Shown: positions 42,660 to 53,308, counted from the stretch's first letter. The stretch: 64,000 bases of DNA from Hymenobacter plasmatis (GCF_020711255.1 NZ_JAJFAW010000012.1:62001-126000); one strand, 5' to 3'. Numbers and translations: made by a program. Notes: generated by a model not told the origin, from the sequence alone.

Positions 42660-43976
42660 ATGTCCGCACCTGCCTTTCATTCGCAGCTGGTAAAGACTCC
42701 GCCTGCTGCGGCGCCCGATACGCCCACGCCCCTTGTGGCGCCTAATGAAGGCACTTCCACAGTAGAAGAGCAGCCTAAGCAGCCGGGCCGCACCAGGCTA
42801 TGGCTGTGGCTGGCACTGATTGTCGCCGTGGGGGCGGGAGTGTATTTCTGGCTGCGCCCGCGGCCAACCACCTGGAAGTGGTACACCACGCCGGTGGCTG
42901 TAGCGCCCCTGGAAAAAACCGTAACTGCCACCGGACCGGTTACGGCGGTGCGCACGGTAGCAGTAGGCACGCAGGTATCGGGGGTGATTTCGGCGATTTA
43001 TGTGGATTACAATTCGCCCGTGCGCAAGGGCCAGGTGATAGCCGAGCTGGACAAAACCAGCCTGCGCGCGGCGCTGAACGATGCCACTGCCAATCTGCAA
43101 AAAGCCACAGTGCAGGCCCGCCAGAGCCAGCGCGATTTTGCCCGGTCCCGGGCGCTGTATGCCAAGAGCTATATCGCCCGCTCCGAATTCGAAACGGCCC
43201 GAAACACCTACCTGACTGCCCTTGCCAATCAGCGTTCGGCGCAGACGCAGCGGGACCGGGCGCGCATCAACCTGGGCTATGCTACCATCACGGCCCCCAT
43301 CTCGGGGGTGGTGGTCAACCGGCAGGTAGACGTGGGCCAGACGGTGGCCGCCAGCTTCAACACCCCGACGCTGTTCACCATTGCCAACGACCTGACCCGA
43401 ATGCAAGTGGAAGCCGCCGTGGACGAGGCCGATATCGGGCAAGTTAAAATTGGGCAGCCGGTGCGTTTCACCGTTGATGCCTATCCCGGGCGCACGTTCC
43501 GGGGCGTGGTGCGGCAGGTGCGGCTGCAGCCCAGCATCATTCAAAGCGTGGTCACCTACACCGTCATCATCGGCGTGGCCAACCCGGACCGGGCCCTGCT
43601 GCCGGGCATGACCGCCAACCTCACCATTGCCACCGCGCGGCACCCGGCGGCGCCCACCGTGCCAGCCGGCGCTCTCAGCTTCACCCCGCCCACCGAATAC
43701 CTGAGCAAGACAGCCCAACCCGCGCCCGCCGGCAAAGCCAGGCAAAGGGGCGAGGCCACGGTGTGGGTGCAGGAAGGCACAGCGTTGCGGCCCGTGCATG
43801 TGCGCGTGGGCGCATCCGACGGGCTGCGAACGCAGGTGGAAGGCCCGCTGCGGGCCGGCCAGCTGGTAGCCACCGGCCAGGACCTGGGCACGCCCAAGCC
43901 CCGCTCGGGTAGTCTGGTGCCGGCATTTCCGGGCGGGCCGGGTGGCCCCGGTGGTCGCCGCGGCCCGGGTATGTAA
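42660..43976 (+). CDS. Efflux periplasmic adaptor, MacA/HlyD type
   Basis: 438 residues: a Pro-rich cytosolic start, one membrane helix near 47-65 (LWLWLALIVAVGAGVYFWL), then the membrane fusion layout: lipoyl-like halves (VGTQVSGVISAIYVDYNSPVRKGQVIAELD and TITAPISGVVVNRQVDVGQTV), a helical hairpin, a beta-barrel and a Gly/Pro-rich tail (AFPGGPGGPGGRRGPGM). It links an inner-membrane MacB-type transporter to an outer-membrane channel. The next gene, an ABC ATPase, starts 26 bases later. No TolC-like gene is in the window. Confidence 0.94.
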   Translation: MSAPAFHSQLVKTPPAAAPDTPTPLVAPNEGTSTVEEQPKQPGRTRLWLWLALIVAVGAGVYFWLRPRPTTWKWYTTPVAVAPLEKTVTATGPVTAVRTVAVGTQVSGVISAIYVDYNSPVRKGQVIAELDKTSLRAALNDATANLQKATVQARQSQRDFARSRALYAKSYIARSEFETARNTYLTALANQRSAQTQRDRARINLGYATITAPISGVVVNRQVDVGQTVAASFNTPTLFTIANDLTRMQVEAAVDEADIGQVKIGQPVRFTVDAYPGRTFRGVVRQVRLQPSIIQSVVTYTVIIGVANPDRALLPGMTANLTIATARHPAAPTVPAGALSFTPPTEYLSKTAQPAPAGKARQRGEATVWVQEGTALRPVHVRVGASDGLRTQVEGPLRAGQLVATGQDLGTPKPRSGSLVPAFPGGPGGPGGRRGPGM

Positions 43977-44002
43977 GCGCGCCCAATTTTCAGCCCAGCA
44001 CC

Positions 44003-44836
<834 letters not shown>

Positions 44837-44854
44837 CGTATTCGCCGCCCCGCC

Positions 44855-46072
44855 ATGCGCCTGCTCGACCTACTGAAAATCACCGCCCGCTCGCTGCGCA
44901 AGAACAAGCTGCGCTCCTTTCTCACCACGCTGGGCGTCATTATTGGCGTGGGCGCGGTCATCGCCATGCTGGCCATTGGCAATGGCACGCGCCAGAGCAT
45001 TCAGGAGCAGATTTCCAGCCTGGGCACTAACGTTATCACCGTCACGCCCGATGCTTTTGCCCAGGGTGGGGTGCGGCAGGAGGCGGGCTCCATCGCCACC
45101 CTCACCCAGGCCGATGCCGACGCGCTGGCTGGGGCCAGCCCGGCCGTGCGGTACGTGTCGCCGGCCGTGCGCGCCACCGTGCAGGCGCTGGCCGCCGGCC
45201 GCAACTGGCGCACCAATGTCTTTGGCGCCTACCCGGCGTATTTCAACATCCGCGTCTTGGCTCTGCAGGCCGGCACCCGCTACACCGAGCGCGACGAGCG
45301 AGTGGCCGCCAAAGTGTGCGTGGTGGGGGCCACGGTGGCTCGGGCGCTGTTTGGTACTACCGACGTGGTGGGCCAGCACCTGCGCCTGGGCCGTATTCCC
45401 TTTCTGATAATCGGGGTGCTGGCCGAGCGGGGCCAGAGCAGCACCGGGCAAGACCAGGACGACCTGATTCTGGCCCCGTTTGCCACGGTGCAAAAGCGCA
45501 TCCTGGCCGGCACCTTCATCCGGCAGATTTTCCTTTCGGCCCAGAGCGAGGCCCGCATTCCCGAAGCCGCGGCCAGCGTCAGTGCCATGCTGCGCGAGCG
45601 CCACCGCCTGGCGCCGGGCGTCGCCAACGACTTCACGGTGCGCACCCAGGCCGATATTGGCGCCACGGCCACCACCACCAGCCGCTCCCTCACCGTGCTG
45701 CTGGCCAGCGTGGCCAGCATTTCGCTGCTGGTGGGCGGCATTGGCATCATGAACATCATGCTCGTGTCGGTCACGGAGCGGACCCGCGAAATCGGCATCC
45801 GGCTGGCCATTGGGGCCCGCAGCCGCGACGTGCTGCGGCAGTTTCTGTTCGAGGCCGTGGTGCTGAGCATCGCCGGCGGCTTGCTGGGCATTGGTCTGGG
45901 GCTGGGCCTGGCCCAGTTGGCCGGCCGCGCGCTGAATTTGACTACTACGGTATCCTTCCCTTCGGTGGCACTGGCCTTTTTGTTCAGCTCAGTGGTTGGC
46001 GTGTTTTTCGGCTGGTACCCGGCGCGCAAGGCCGCCCGGCTCAACCCAATAGATGCCTTGCACTATGAATAG
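44855..46072 (+). CDS. MacB/FtsX-type ABC permease
   Basis: 405 residues: an N-terminal membrane helix (LTTLGVIIGVGAVIAMLAIGNG), a large periplasmic MacB_PCD domain (about 60-270), then three membrane helices of FtsX type (LLASVASISLLVGGIGIMNIMLVSV, LLGIGLGLGLAQLAG, VALAFLFSSVVGVFFG). The conserved IGIRLAIGARSRDVLRQFLFEAVVLS segment is present. With the two preceding genes it makes a complete tripartite export system lacking only the outer-membrane channel. Confidence 0.96.
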   Translation: MRLLDLLKITARSLRKNKLRSFLTTLGVIIGVGAVIAMLAIGNGTRQSIQEQISSLGTNVITVTPDAFAQGGVRQEAGSIATLTQADADALAGASPAVRYVSPAVRATVQALAAGRNWRTNVFGAYPAYFNIRVLALQAGTRYTERDERVAAKVCVVGATVARALFGTTDVVGQHLRLGRIPFLIIGVLAERGQSSTGQDQDDLILAPFATVQKRILAGTFIRQIFLSAQSEARIPEAAASVSAMLRERHRLAPGVANDFTVRTQADIGATATTTSRSLTVLLASVASISLLVGGIGIMNIMLVSVTERTREIGIRLAIGARSRDVLRQFLFEAVVLSIAGGLLGIGLGLGLAQLAGRALNLTTTVSFPSVALAFLFSSVVGVFFGWYPARKAARLNPIDALHYE

Positions 46073-46100
46073 CCAGGGGTGAACAGGGTAATTAAAATCT

Positions 46101-46133
46101 AGCCCAATGCCGGCTCAAGCTGGAAATTGGGCT
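46101..46133 (-). terminator. Hairpin between convergent efflux and siroheme/TauE genes
   Basis: AGCCCAAT (46101-46108) pairs with ATTGGGCT (46126-46133). Read on the minus strand it is followed by AGATTTTAATT, a weak U tract, so it may end the sulfur operon. Confidence 0.5.
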
Positions 46134-46145
46134 GATTAAGAACGC

Positions 46146-47675
46146 CTAAAAAAGCTTGCGCAAGGCCCAGAGGCTCCAGCAGATAACCATCAGGCCCACG
46201 CCCAGGAACATCCAGCGGGTGGGGATTCGCCCGGCTAGTTTGGCGGCCAAGGGCGCGGCGGCTACGCCGCCGACAATCAGGCCGGCCACAATCTGCCAGT
46301 GCGAGATGCCGATGAGGGTGAAGAAGGTAAAGGCACTGGCGAAGGTGACAAAGAACTCGACCAAACTCACCGTGCCGATGACGTACTGCGGCGTGCGGCC
46401 GTTGGCAATAAGCGTGCTCGTGACCAGCGGCCCCCAGCCGCCCCCTCCAAACGAATCGAGAAATCCGCCGGCCCCGGCCAGCCAGCCGGCGTGCTTCACT
46501 TTGCGCCGCTTCTGCTGATGCGTGCGCAGCGCCTTGCTCAGAATCCGAATGCCCAGTATCAGAAGGTACGCGGCTAGCAGGGGCTTAATCCAGGCGGCGT
46601 ACTGCTCGCCAAAGTGGGCCAGCAGCAAAGCCCCGCCGATGGAGCCGGCCACGCCGGGCAGCAGCAAGACCCGAAACAGACGCTTGTTGACGTTGCCAAA
46701 CCGGTAGTGCTGGTAGCCCGAAGCGCCGGAGGCGAACATCTCGGCCGTGTGGATGCTGGCACTCACCGCCACCGGGCTCAGCCCCAAAGATATTAGGCTG
46801 ATGGCCGACACCACGCCGTAGCCCATGCCCAAAAGCCCATCGATGAGCTGGGCCACAAAGCCCACGGCTACAAAGGCGTAGAACGTACCCGAACCCTTGA
46901 GCAGCGCCACCGCCTGCCCCAGGGTGAAATAGTAGGAGAGGATGTTGAGCAGAATAAAGAGCGCAAACGTGACCAGTGCCCCCGTGGCAATGCGCCGCCA
47001 GTAGGCCGTGGCCGGCGACTCATAGCGCGGCCCATAAGCCAGCTCGGCCGTAACGGCGTTCAGGGACTTGATTTTTTGGCCAAAGTCGCCCGTGAGCCGG
47101 GTCCGGATGACGGTCATGTTCTGTAACAGGGAGTGGAGCTCACCGGGCAGGGCTTCTTCCAGCACGGCCCGCAGGCGCTTGGCCACGGTGGGCGACTTGC
47201 CATTGGTAGAAATGGCTACTTTCAAATCCCCCTTTTGCACCACCGACGAGAGGTAGAAGTCGCATTCCTCCGGCGTGTCGGCCACGTTGGTGAGAATGCG
47301 GCGGGCGGCGGTGGCGGCTTTGATGTGGCGATTGAGGGCTGGGTTGTCGGTAGCCACAAACACGAAGTCCTGGTCGTCGAGGTCGTCCTCGTCGTAGGGC
47401 CGGGCGTGGAGCTGCACCCGCGGGTGCCGGTCGGCCAGCTCCCGCAGCGCGGGCAGGATGCGCGGGGCCACCACCGTCACGGCCGTGGCCGGGCTGTTGC
47501 GCAGAATAGCCGAGAGCTTCTCCAGGCCCACGTTGCCGCCGCCCACCAGCAGCACCCGGAACTGCTCCAGCTTCAGGAACACCGGAAACAGGGCGTTGGA
47601 TGTGGGAGGCGCCGCGGGGGCGGACTTTAACTCGGGGAGGACGGCAGCAGAAGCGGCGATGGGGTCAACGGCCAT
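46146..47675 (-). CDS. Precorrin-2 dehydrogenase domain fused to TauE/SafE permease
   Basis: 509 residues in two parts. Residues 20-215 match the N-terminal half of siroheme synthase (CysG/Met8/SirC): NALFPVFLKLEQFRVLLVGGGNVGLEKLSAIL, VFVATDNPALNRHI and NVADTPEECDFYLSSVVQKGDLKVAISTNGKSPTVAKRLR. Residues 245-509 are a TauE/SafE transporter with about eight membrane segments. The first part oxidises precorrin-2 and probably inserts iron to make siroheme; the second may export sulfite or move another sulfur anion. It follows sulfite reductase by 15 bases. The methyltransferase half of CysG is a separate gene (55360-56175). Confidence 0.93.
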   Translation of the reverse strand: MAVDPIAASAAVLPELKSAPAAPPTSNALFPVFLKLEQFRVLLVGGGNVGLEKLSAILRNSPATAVTVVAPRILPALRELADRHPRVQLHARPYDEDDLDDQDFVFVATDNPALNRHIKAATAARRILTNVADTPEECDFYLSSVVQKGDLKVAISTNGKSPTVAKRLRAVLEEALPGELHSLLQNMTVIRTRLTGDFGQKIKSLNAVTAELAYGPRYESPATAYWRRIATGALVTFALFILLNILSYYFTLGQAVALLKGSGTFYAFVAVGFVAQLIDGLLGMGYGVVSAISLISLGLSPVAVSASIHTAEMFASGASGYQHYRFGNVNKRLFRVLLLPGVAGSIGGALLLAHFGEQYAAWIKPLLAAYLLILGIRILSKALRTHQQKRRKVKHAGWLAGAGGFLDSFGGGGWGPLVTSTLIANGRTPQYVIGTVSLVEFFVTFASAFTFFTLIGISHWQIVAGLIVGGVAAAPLAAKLAGRIPTRWMFLGVGLMVICWSLWALRKLF

Positions 47676-47690
47676 AGAATTTTAGGAAAA

Positions 47691-49385
47691 TCAGGCGTGA
47701 AAGTTCTGGCCGTGGGTGGTGGCGGCCACGTAGCCCTGGCGCACCACAAAGTCGCCAAAGGCCTCCTGCGGCTCGCGCTGGGCGGCGTAGGCGGCCAGCA
47801 GGGGCGTGAGCTCGCGCAGGATGCCGTCCTCGTCCAGCATTTCGCGGTAGAGCTTGTTGAGCCGTTCGCCGGTGTGGTTGGCACCGAGGTACAGGTTGTA
47901 GCGGCCGATGGCGCGGCCCACCAGCCCAATTTCGCCCAGGTAAGGCCGGGCACAGCCGTTGGGGCAGCCCGTCATCCGGACCAGAATCCCTGCATCGGCC
48001 AGGCCGTGGGCCCGGATGACGACGTCGAGCTTGTCGAGTAGCTGCGGCAGGTACCGCTCGGCCTCGGCGAAGGCCTGCGAGCAGGTGTTCAGGGCCACGC
48101 AGGCCAGCGCGTTCTGGCGTAGCGCGGTTTGGCGCACGGTGCCGGGCCAGATGCCATGCGCTTCCAGCACTGCCTGGATGCGGGGGCGGTGCGCCGGCTC
48201 AATATTGGCCAAAATCACGTTCTGGTTGCCGGTGAGGCGGAACTCGCCGGTGTGGAAGCCGGCTATTTCGCGCAGCGCGGTTTTGAGGGTGTAGCCCGGG
48301 CGGTCCAGCACCCGCCCGCCTTCGACGAACAGGGTGAGGTGCGAAAGCCCAGTAGCATCGCCCGACCAGCCAAAGGCATCGGCCGAGGTCTGGAAGCGGT
48401 AGGGCCGCGCCGGGGCCAGGGCGTAGCCCAGGCGCTGGTGCAGCTCGGCCTGGAACGCGGGCAGCCCCACCCGGTCGATGGTGTACTTGAGGCGCGAGAG
48501 CTTGCGGTTTTCGCGGTTGCCCCAGTCGCGCTGGATGGTCACCACTTTCTCGCACAGGTCCACCACGTCGGCGGCGGGCACAAAGCCGATGAGGTCGGCC
48601 AGGCGCGGGTAGGTTTCGGGCAGGCCGAAGGTCATCCCCAGACCGCCGCCCACGGCCACGTTGTAGCCCAGGAGGCGGCCGTTTTCCTCGATGGCAATCA
48701 GCCCAATGTCGTTGGAAAAGATGTCGGCGTCGTTGTAGGGCGGCACCGCCAGCGCGATTTTGAACTTGCGCGGCAGGTAGGTTTTGCCGTAAATGGGTTC
48801 GTCGTCCACCACCTCGGCCGTGGGCTGCTGCTCGCCGTTCAGCCACAACTCCCAGTAGGCCGTGGTGCGCGGTGTAAGGTGCGCGCTGATGGCCACGGCG
48901 GCCGCGTACACCTCGGCGTGCACCGCCGACTCGTGCGGGTTGGTGTTGCACATCACGTTGCGGTTCACGTCGCCGCAGCCCGCAATGCTGTCCATCAGCA
49001 CCTCATTAAAGCCCTGAAAGGTGGGCCGCAGGTGGCGCTTGAGCACGCCGTGGAGCTGAAACGTCTGGCGGGTGGTGAGCTTGAGCGTGCCGTTGGCGTA
49101 GGCATCGGCCAGGGCATCCAGCCGCTGCCACTGCGCGGGCGAGGCCACACCGCCCGGCACCCGCACCCGAATCATGAAGGAGTAGAGCGGCTCCAGCTTC
49201 TGCAGCTTGCGCTCGGAGTCCAGGTCGCGGTCAGTTTGCTGGTAGGAGCCGTGGAACTTGATGAGGTGGGTGTCGTCGTGGTTCAGCGCGCCGGTGACGC
49301 GGTTGCCCAGGCTCTCGACGATGCTGCCGCGCAGGTAATTGCTGGCATCTTTTACGATTTCGACTTCGGATAATTTGGAAGACAT
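47691..49385 (-). CDS. cysI: Sulfite reductase hemoprotein (siroheme, [4Fe-4S])
   Basis: 564 residues. The siroheme-cluster ligands are Cys429-x5-Cys435 and Cys474-x3-Cys478 (CVALNTC ... GCPNGC). Substrate-binding Arg/Lys residues occur in VRVPGG, RLTTRQTFQLHGV and NVMCNTNPHE. It takes six electrons from the flavoprotein at 53505-55316 to turn sulfite into sulfide. The NADPH-dependent alpha8beta4 form is likely because that flavoprotein is nearby; a nitrite reductase role is less likely in this context. Confidence 0.96.
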   Translation of the reverse strand: MSSKLSEVEIVKDASNYLRGSIVESLGNRVTGALNHDDTHLIKFHGSYQQTDRDLDSERKLQKLEPLYSFMIRVRVPGGVASPAQWQRLDALADAYANGTLKLTTRQTFQLHGVLKRHLRPTFQGFNEVLMDSIAGCGDVNRNVMCNTNPHESAVHAEVYAAAVAISAHLTPRTTAYWELWLNGEQQPTAEVVDDEPIYGKTYLPRKFKIALAVPPYNDADIFSNDIGLIAIEENGRLLGYNVAVGGGLGMTFGLPETYPRLADLIGFVPAADVVDLCEKVVTIQRDWGNRENRKLSRLKYTIDRVGLPAFQAELHQRLGYALAPARPYRFQTSADAFGWSGDATGLSHLTLFVEGGRVLDRPGYTLKTALREIAGFHTGEFRLTGNQNVILANIEPAHRPRIQAVLEAHGIWPGTVRQTALRQNALACVALNTCSQAFAEAERYLPQLLDKLDVVIRAHGLADAGILVRMTGCPNGCARPYLGEIGLVGRAIGRYNLYLGANHTGERLNKLYREMLDEDGILRELTPLLAAYAAQREPQEAFGDFVVRQGYVAATTHGQNFHA

Positions 49386-49431
49386 AGGGTTAGGCTCTAA
49401 GCTTAGTTAAATGGCCGGGACGCAGCGCGGG

Positions 49432-50196
49432 CTATTGCGGGGTGGGAACGGGGGCAGCGCTGGGCCGCAAATCGAAATTGTGGAAATAGAAAAGCCGGAG
49501 GCTGTGCTGGTTGCGGTAGACGTTGCCGGCCGGCAATTGCTGGAACAGGTGCATGTAGCCCCCTTGCAATTGGCCGTGCTTGCTCACTTGGTACACCAGC
49601 CCGGCAAAGAGCCGGTTCTGGTCGAAGGTGTTGTAGCGGATTTCCTCGCCGAAGTTGACCATCAGCTCGTCGTTGAGCAGAAACTGCAGTCCTCCGGGCT
49701 CGAAGGCATCCTTCGTGATGGGCAGAAAAAGCGCGGCGTTGTAGCGGGTGCGGTAGTTGAAATTGAAATCGGAGCCCAGGTCCTCGTTGTTCACCACCTG
49801 CTGCCGGAACCGCTCTTCCAGCCGCACCCACTGCATCAGCCTGGCCTTGGGGAAGCGCGTAAACCACTGCACCTGCTGCCAGGGCCGGTGCTCGGGCTGG
49901 CCAATGGTGCGCGCGCCTTCCGGGAAGTGGTGCACGTAGGCGTAGCCGGCCGTCAGGCGCACCTCATCGGTGAGGTAGTAGGTGAGGCCCACCCGCGCCA
50001 CGCCCTGAAACAGGCGGTTCACGAAATGCTCGTGCAGGCGCAGGTGCAAATCCGTCCAGGTGCCCCAGCGCGGCGAAAAGCGGGTTTGGTTGAACACACC
50101 CAGCCACAGCTGCTGCTCCTGCACGTACTGCTTCTGGGCCCGCGCCGGCAGCGCCGCGAGCCCCAATAAGCCCAGTAAAAGAATCGGCCGTGTCAT
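49432..50196 (-). CDS. DUF2490 outer-membrane beta-barrel protein
   Basis: 254 residues with a signal peptide (MTRPILLLGLLGLAALPARAQ) and the alternating pattern of a small beta-barrel (QLWLGVFNQTRFSPRWGTWTDLHLRL, RVGLTYYLTDEVRLTAGYAYVHH ... HSLRLFYFHNFDLR). This is the DUF2490 family. It starts seven bases after the TonB receptor stop, so the two are probably co-transcribed within the sulfur cluster and may form one outer-membrane uptake unit. Confidence 0.92.
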   Translation of the reverse strand: MTRPILLLGLLGLAALPARAQKQYVQEQQLWLGVFNQTRFSPRWGTWTDLHLRLHEHFVNRLFQGVARVGLTYYLTDEVRLTAGYAYVHHFPEGARTIGQPEHRPWQQVQWFTRFPKARLMQWVRLEERFRQQVVNNEDLGSDFNFNYRTRYNAALFLPITKDAFEPGGLQFLLNDELMVNFGEEIRYNTFDQNRLFAGLVYQVSKHGQLQGGYMHLFQQLPAGNVYRNQHSLRLFYFHNFDLRPSAAPVPTPQ

Positions 50197-50203
50197 AAGT
50201 CGC

Positions 50204-53101
50204 TCAGCGGATTACGGTGTTGTCAAACGTCAGGGCCACGTAATACAGCCCGCCGATGGTGGGCCCGGCCGCGTACTGGATGTAGCGGTTGTTGAGCAGG
50301 TTGGCGCCCCCAAGCTTGATGGTGCTTTTGAGGGCGGGCACGCGCAGATTCACCTGGGCATCCACGGTATGGTAGGCGGGCACCTGGCCGTTGGCCAGCG
50401 GGCTTTCCCAGTAGAAGGTGCTCTGGTGGCGCCACACCACGTTGAAGCCCAGGTTGCGCACGATTTCGCGGTTGCCGAAGCTCACGTTGGTGGCCCATTT
50501 TGGGGTGTTGAAGCCAGTGACGAAAATGTCGGACTGGCTATTGGCCGAGATGTTGTTGTAGCCCACGTTGCCGCCGAGGGTGAATTTCTGGTAGAAATTG
50601 TAGGTCAGGCCCAGCGTGGAGCCGTAGCTTTTGTACTTGTTCAGGGCGTTGGTATACACGCGGTAGCGGTCCTGGCGGGCGGCGCGGTTGCTGTTCAGGG
50701 CGGCCAGCACGGCATCATCGGAGCCCACGGCTACTTGCTGGCCGGCGGCGTTTTTCGGCACGCTCACTTCCACCTGGCCCAGGAAGCCGGAGTACACGTT
50801 GTAGTAGGCGTCGGCGTCGAGGGAGAGGCGGTTGTCGAAGAGCACGCTGCGGTAGCCCACTTCGTAAGCGTTGATTTGCTCGGGCTGCTCGGTGGGCAGG
50901 TTGCCCACGGTGAGCAGGCTGCGGATTTCGGGGCGCACGGCGGCCTGGGCGGCTGTGGCGCCGGAAGTGGCGGCCACGTAGGCATTCACGGCCGCGTTGA
51001 ATTTCGTGATGGAAGCCAGCGTGTAGGAGTTGTCGAGGTAGTTTAGGCCCTCGTTCACGCGGGCCAGGCCGCCCACGCGGCGCACGTTGCCGTTGTTCAC
51101 GAAGGAGAGGGCCTCAAACAGGGAGGGAAAGCGCCAGCCGTTCTGGTAAGAAGCGCGGAAATTGTGCTTCTCGGCCACGGTGTACACGGCCGCCACCCGC
51201 GGGTTGATTTTGGGCGAGAACTCGGGGTTGTAGTCGGCCCGCAGAGAGGCGGTCAGCTTCAGCCGGTCCTGCAGCAAAAGCTTGGTGGCCTGGGCAAACA
51301 CGCCGGCTTTTTTGTAGTACTGGTTGGTGCCACCGGGCTGAATCCGCTCGGCCAGCGGCCGGCTGAAATCCACGAAGTTGTTGCCGTCCGGAATCACCTC
51401 GTAGAGGCGGGCATCGGCCCCAAGCAGCACATCGGCAAATTTGATGCGGTTGCCCAGGCTCCACGTCCCCTCGGTGTGGTAGGTGTGGCTGCGCTGGGTG
51501 AGGGCCGCGCCGCCGGGCACGGGCGCGCCCGGCACGTTCACGCCGCTGTCCCAGTTATTGGTGTGGGTAATCTGGTTTTTGAGGTCGTTGAAGGCGGCGG
51601 TGCCGGGCAGGGCCCGGCCCTGGTCGGCCACCACGCGGGCCTGCTGCATGGCGGCGGCCAGGGGCTGGCCGGCGGTGAGCTGACTTTGCAGCTCGGTGCG
51701 GAATTTGTTGCCCCACATGGCGTTGGAGCCGTTTTGCAGGTCCAGGTTTAGCGCCAGGGGGTTGAGGTTGTAGGAGTTGCCGGTGTCCTCAATCAGCATG
51801 TAGGCGCGGGCCGTGAAGTCCTTGCCTTTCAGCTCAACTTTGTGGTTTTGCACGGTCACACCGTCCAGCTGAATCTTGTTGCCGCGCTGAAACACCCCGT
51901 CCATCAGCCCGAAGCGGTAGCCGTAGCTCAACTCCAGGTTGTCGCGCAGCTTGTAGTGCAGGCTTGCGTCGGCCTTGAGGTTGCGCACGATGGGGTTGGT
52001 GAGGTCCCGCTCGTAGTAGCCGGTGCGGCGCACGTTGAAGGTTTCGTTGCGGCCGTTGTAGGGGATGGTGATGCTCACGTTGCCGGCATTGTCGTCGCCG
52101 TAGCGGTTCCAGAGGTCGGCGGCGGGGTTGGCGCTACCGCTCAGCTCGGGAAAGCGGGGGTTGGCCGAAGCCAGGTTTTGGGGGTTCTGGTCGGTTTGGG
52201 TGTTGGCCAGCCAGTCGGTGCCGCGCAGAAAGCTGCCGTTCACCTTGAAGGCGAAGCGGTTGTTGAAGGCCTGAGCGTAGCGGATGGCCGTTTCGGTGAG
52301 CCCGCTCGGGTTGCGGTCGGTGCCGTCCACGTGGTTTACGCCCACTTTCTGGTACACGCTCAGGCCCTGGTAGGTGAAGGGGCTTTTGGTGGTGAGGTTG
52401 GCCATGCCGTTGATGGCGTTCATGCCGTAGAGGGCTGAGGCCGCGCCGGGCGTAATTTCCACGCTGGCAATGTCCAGCTCCGTCGGCCCAATGGCGTTGC
52501 CCAGTGGCACGCCCAGCGTGGCGGCCTGCATGTCCACGCCGTCCACGAGCTGCATAAAGCGGAAGTTGTTGGGGATGTTGAAGCCCCGCGTGTTCGGCAC
52601 TTTGAAAGTGAGGCTGCTGGTGGTCATCTGCACGCCCTTCACGTTTTCCAGGGCGTCGTAGAAGCTCGGCGCGGGCGTCTCCTTGATGGCCCGGATGTCG
52701 AGCTTCTCAATGGCCACCGGCGACTTGAGCCGGCTTTCCTCAACCCGCGACGCCGATACCACGACTTCGTTGGTGATGATTTCGCGGGAGTCCAGCGACA
52801 CGGCAATGCGGCGGCTGCCGCGGGCAATTTCAATCTCGCGGGCCGCGTGCCCGATGGTGTTGAACACGAGCACAAATGGGTACTGCAGCTTGGCTTGCAG
52901 CTCAAATTTGCCCTCTGCGTCGGTTTGGGTGCCCATGCTGGCGCCTTTCACGCTCACACTCACGCCGGGCAGGGGTTCGTTGGTGCCTTTTTCGCGCACT
53001 TCGCCACTGATGGCAATGAGCTCAACCTGGGCAAAAGCCGCCGTGGTACTGACCAGCAGCAGGAGTAAAAACAGCCAAAGCGCGGAGTAATAGAATTTCA
53101 T
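50204..53101 (-). CDS. TonB-dependent receptor in sulfur cluster
   Basis: 965 residues from MKFYYSALWLFLLLLLVSTTAAFAQ (signal peptide); the open frame to 53224 has no family sequence. A carboxypeptidase-like regulatory domain (GEVREKGTNEPLPGVSVSVKG, about 30-110) precedes the plug (LDIRAIKETPAPSFYDALENVKGVQMTTSS) and a 22-strand-type barrel ending in VALTFDNTVIR. It imports a ligand across the outer membrane with TonB energy. Position between cysJ and cysI suggests a sulfur compound; the ligand is not known. No SusD partner is present, so it is not a glycan system. Confidence 0.93.
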   Translation of the reverse strand: MKFYYSALWLFLLLLLVSTTAAFAQVELIAISGEVREKGTNEPLPGVSVSVKGASMGTQTDAEGKFELQAKLQYPFVLVFNTIGHAAREIEIARGSRRIAVSLDSREIITNEVVVSASRVEESRLKSPVAIEKLDIRAIKETPAPSFYDALENVKGVQMTTSSLTFKVPNTRGFNIPNNFRFMQLVDGVDMQAATLGVPLGNAIGPTELDIASVEITPGAASALYGMNAINGMANLTTKSPFTYQGLSVYQKVGVNHVDGTDRNPSGLTETAIRYAQAFNNRFAFKVNGSFLRGTDWLANTQTDQNPQNLASANPRFPELSGSANPAADLWNRYGDDNAGNVSITIPYNGRNETFNVRRTGYYERDLTNPIVRNLKADASLHYKLRDNLELSYGYRFGLMDGVFQRGNKIQLDGVTVQNHKVELKGKDFTARAYMLIEDTGNSYNLNPLALNLDLQNGSNAMWGNKFRTELQSQLTAGQPLAAAMQQARVVADQGRALPGTAAFNDLKNQITHTNNWDSGVNVPGAPVPGGAALTQRSHTYHTEGTWSLGNRIKFADVLLGADARLYEVIPDGNNFVDFSRPLAERIQPGGTNQYYKKAGVFAQATKLLLQDRLKLTASLRADYNPEFSPKINPRVAAVYTVAEKHNFRASYQNGWRFPSLFEALSFVNNGNVRRVGGLARVNEGLNYLDNSYTLASITKFNAAVNAYVAATSGATAAQAAVRPEIRSLLTVGNLPTEQPEQINAYEVGYRSVLFDNRLSLDADAYYNVYSGFLGQVEVSVPKNAAGQQVAVGSDDAVLAALNSNRAARQDRYRVYTNALNKYKSYGSTLGLTYNFYQKFTLGGNVGYNNISANSQSDIFVTGFNTPKWATNVSFGNREIVRNLGFNVVWRHQSTFYWESPLANGQVPAYHTVDAQVNLRVPALKSTIKLGGANLLNNRYIQYAAGPTIGGLYYVALTFDNTVIR

Positions 53102-53308
53102 CTCAAGGTGATTTGGGGAAAGTTGTTGAGGGCTTTTGGTGAGGATGCGCACCGGGCCAAGACCCCGCGCTCGGGCGAAAGCAGGTTCAACAACAGCAGC
53201 TTGCAACAGTGGCGGGCAACACAATTCGGTTTGAGATGATAGTCGTTTTCATTGCTCAGAAAGAAGGTTTTTTGACAGGTATTATTTAGTCTTCATGTGG
53301 CGCTGGCT

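Noticed and set aside
42216-42680. A 154-codon minus-strand frame
   Set aside because: Ser/Arg-rich, no motif; the plus-strand 88-aa frame in the same place is more protein-like.
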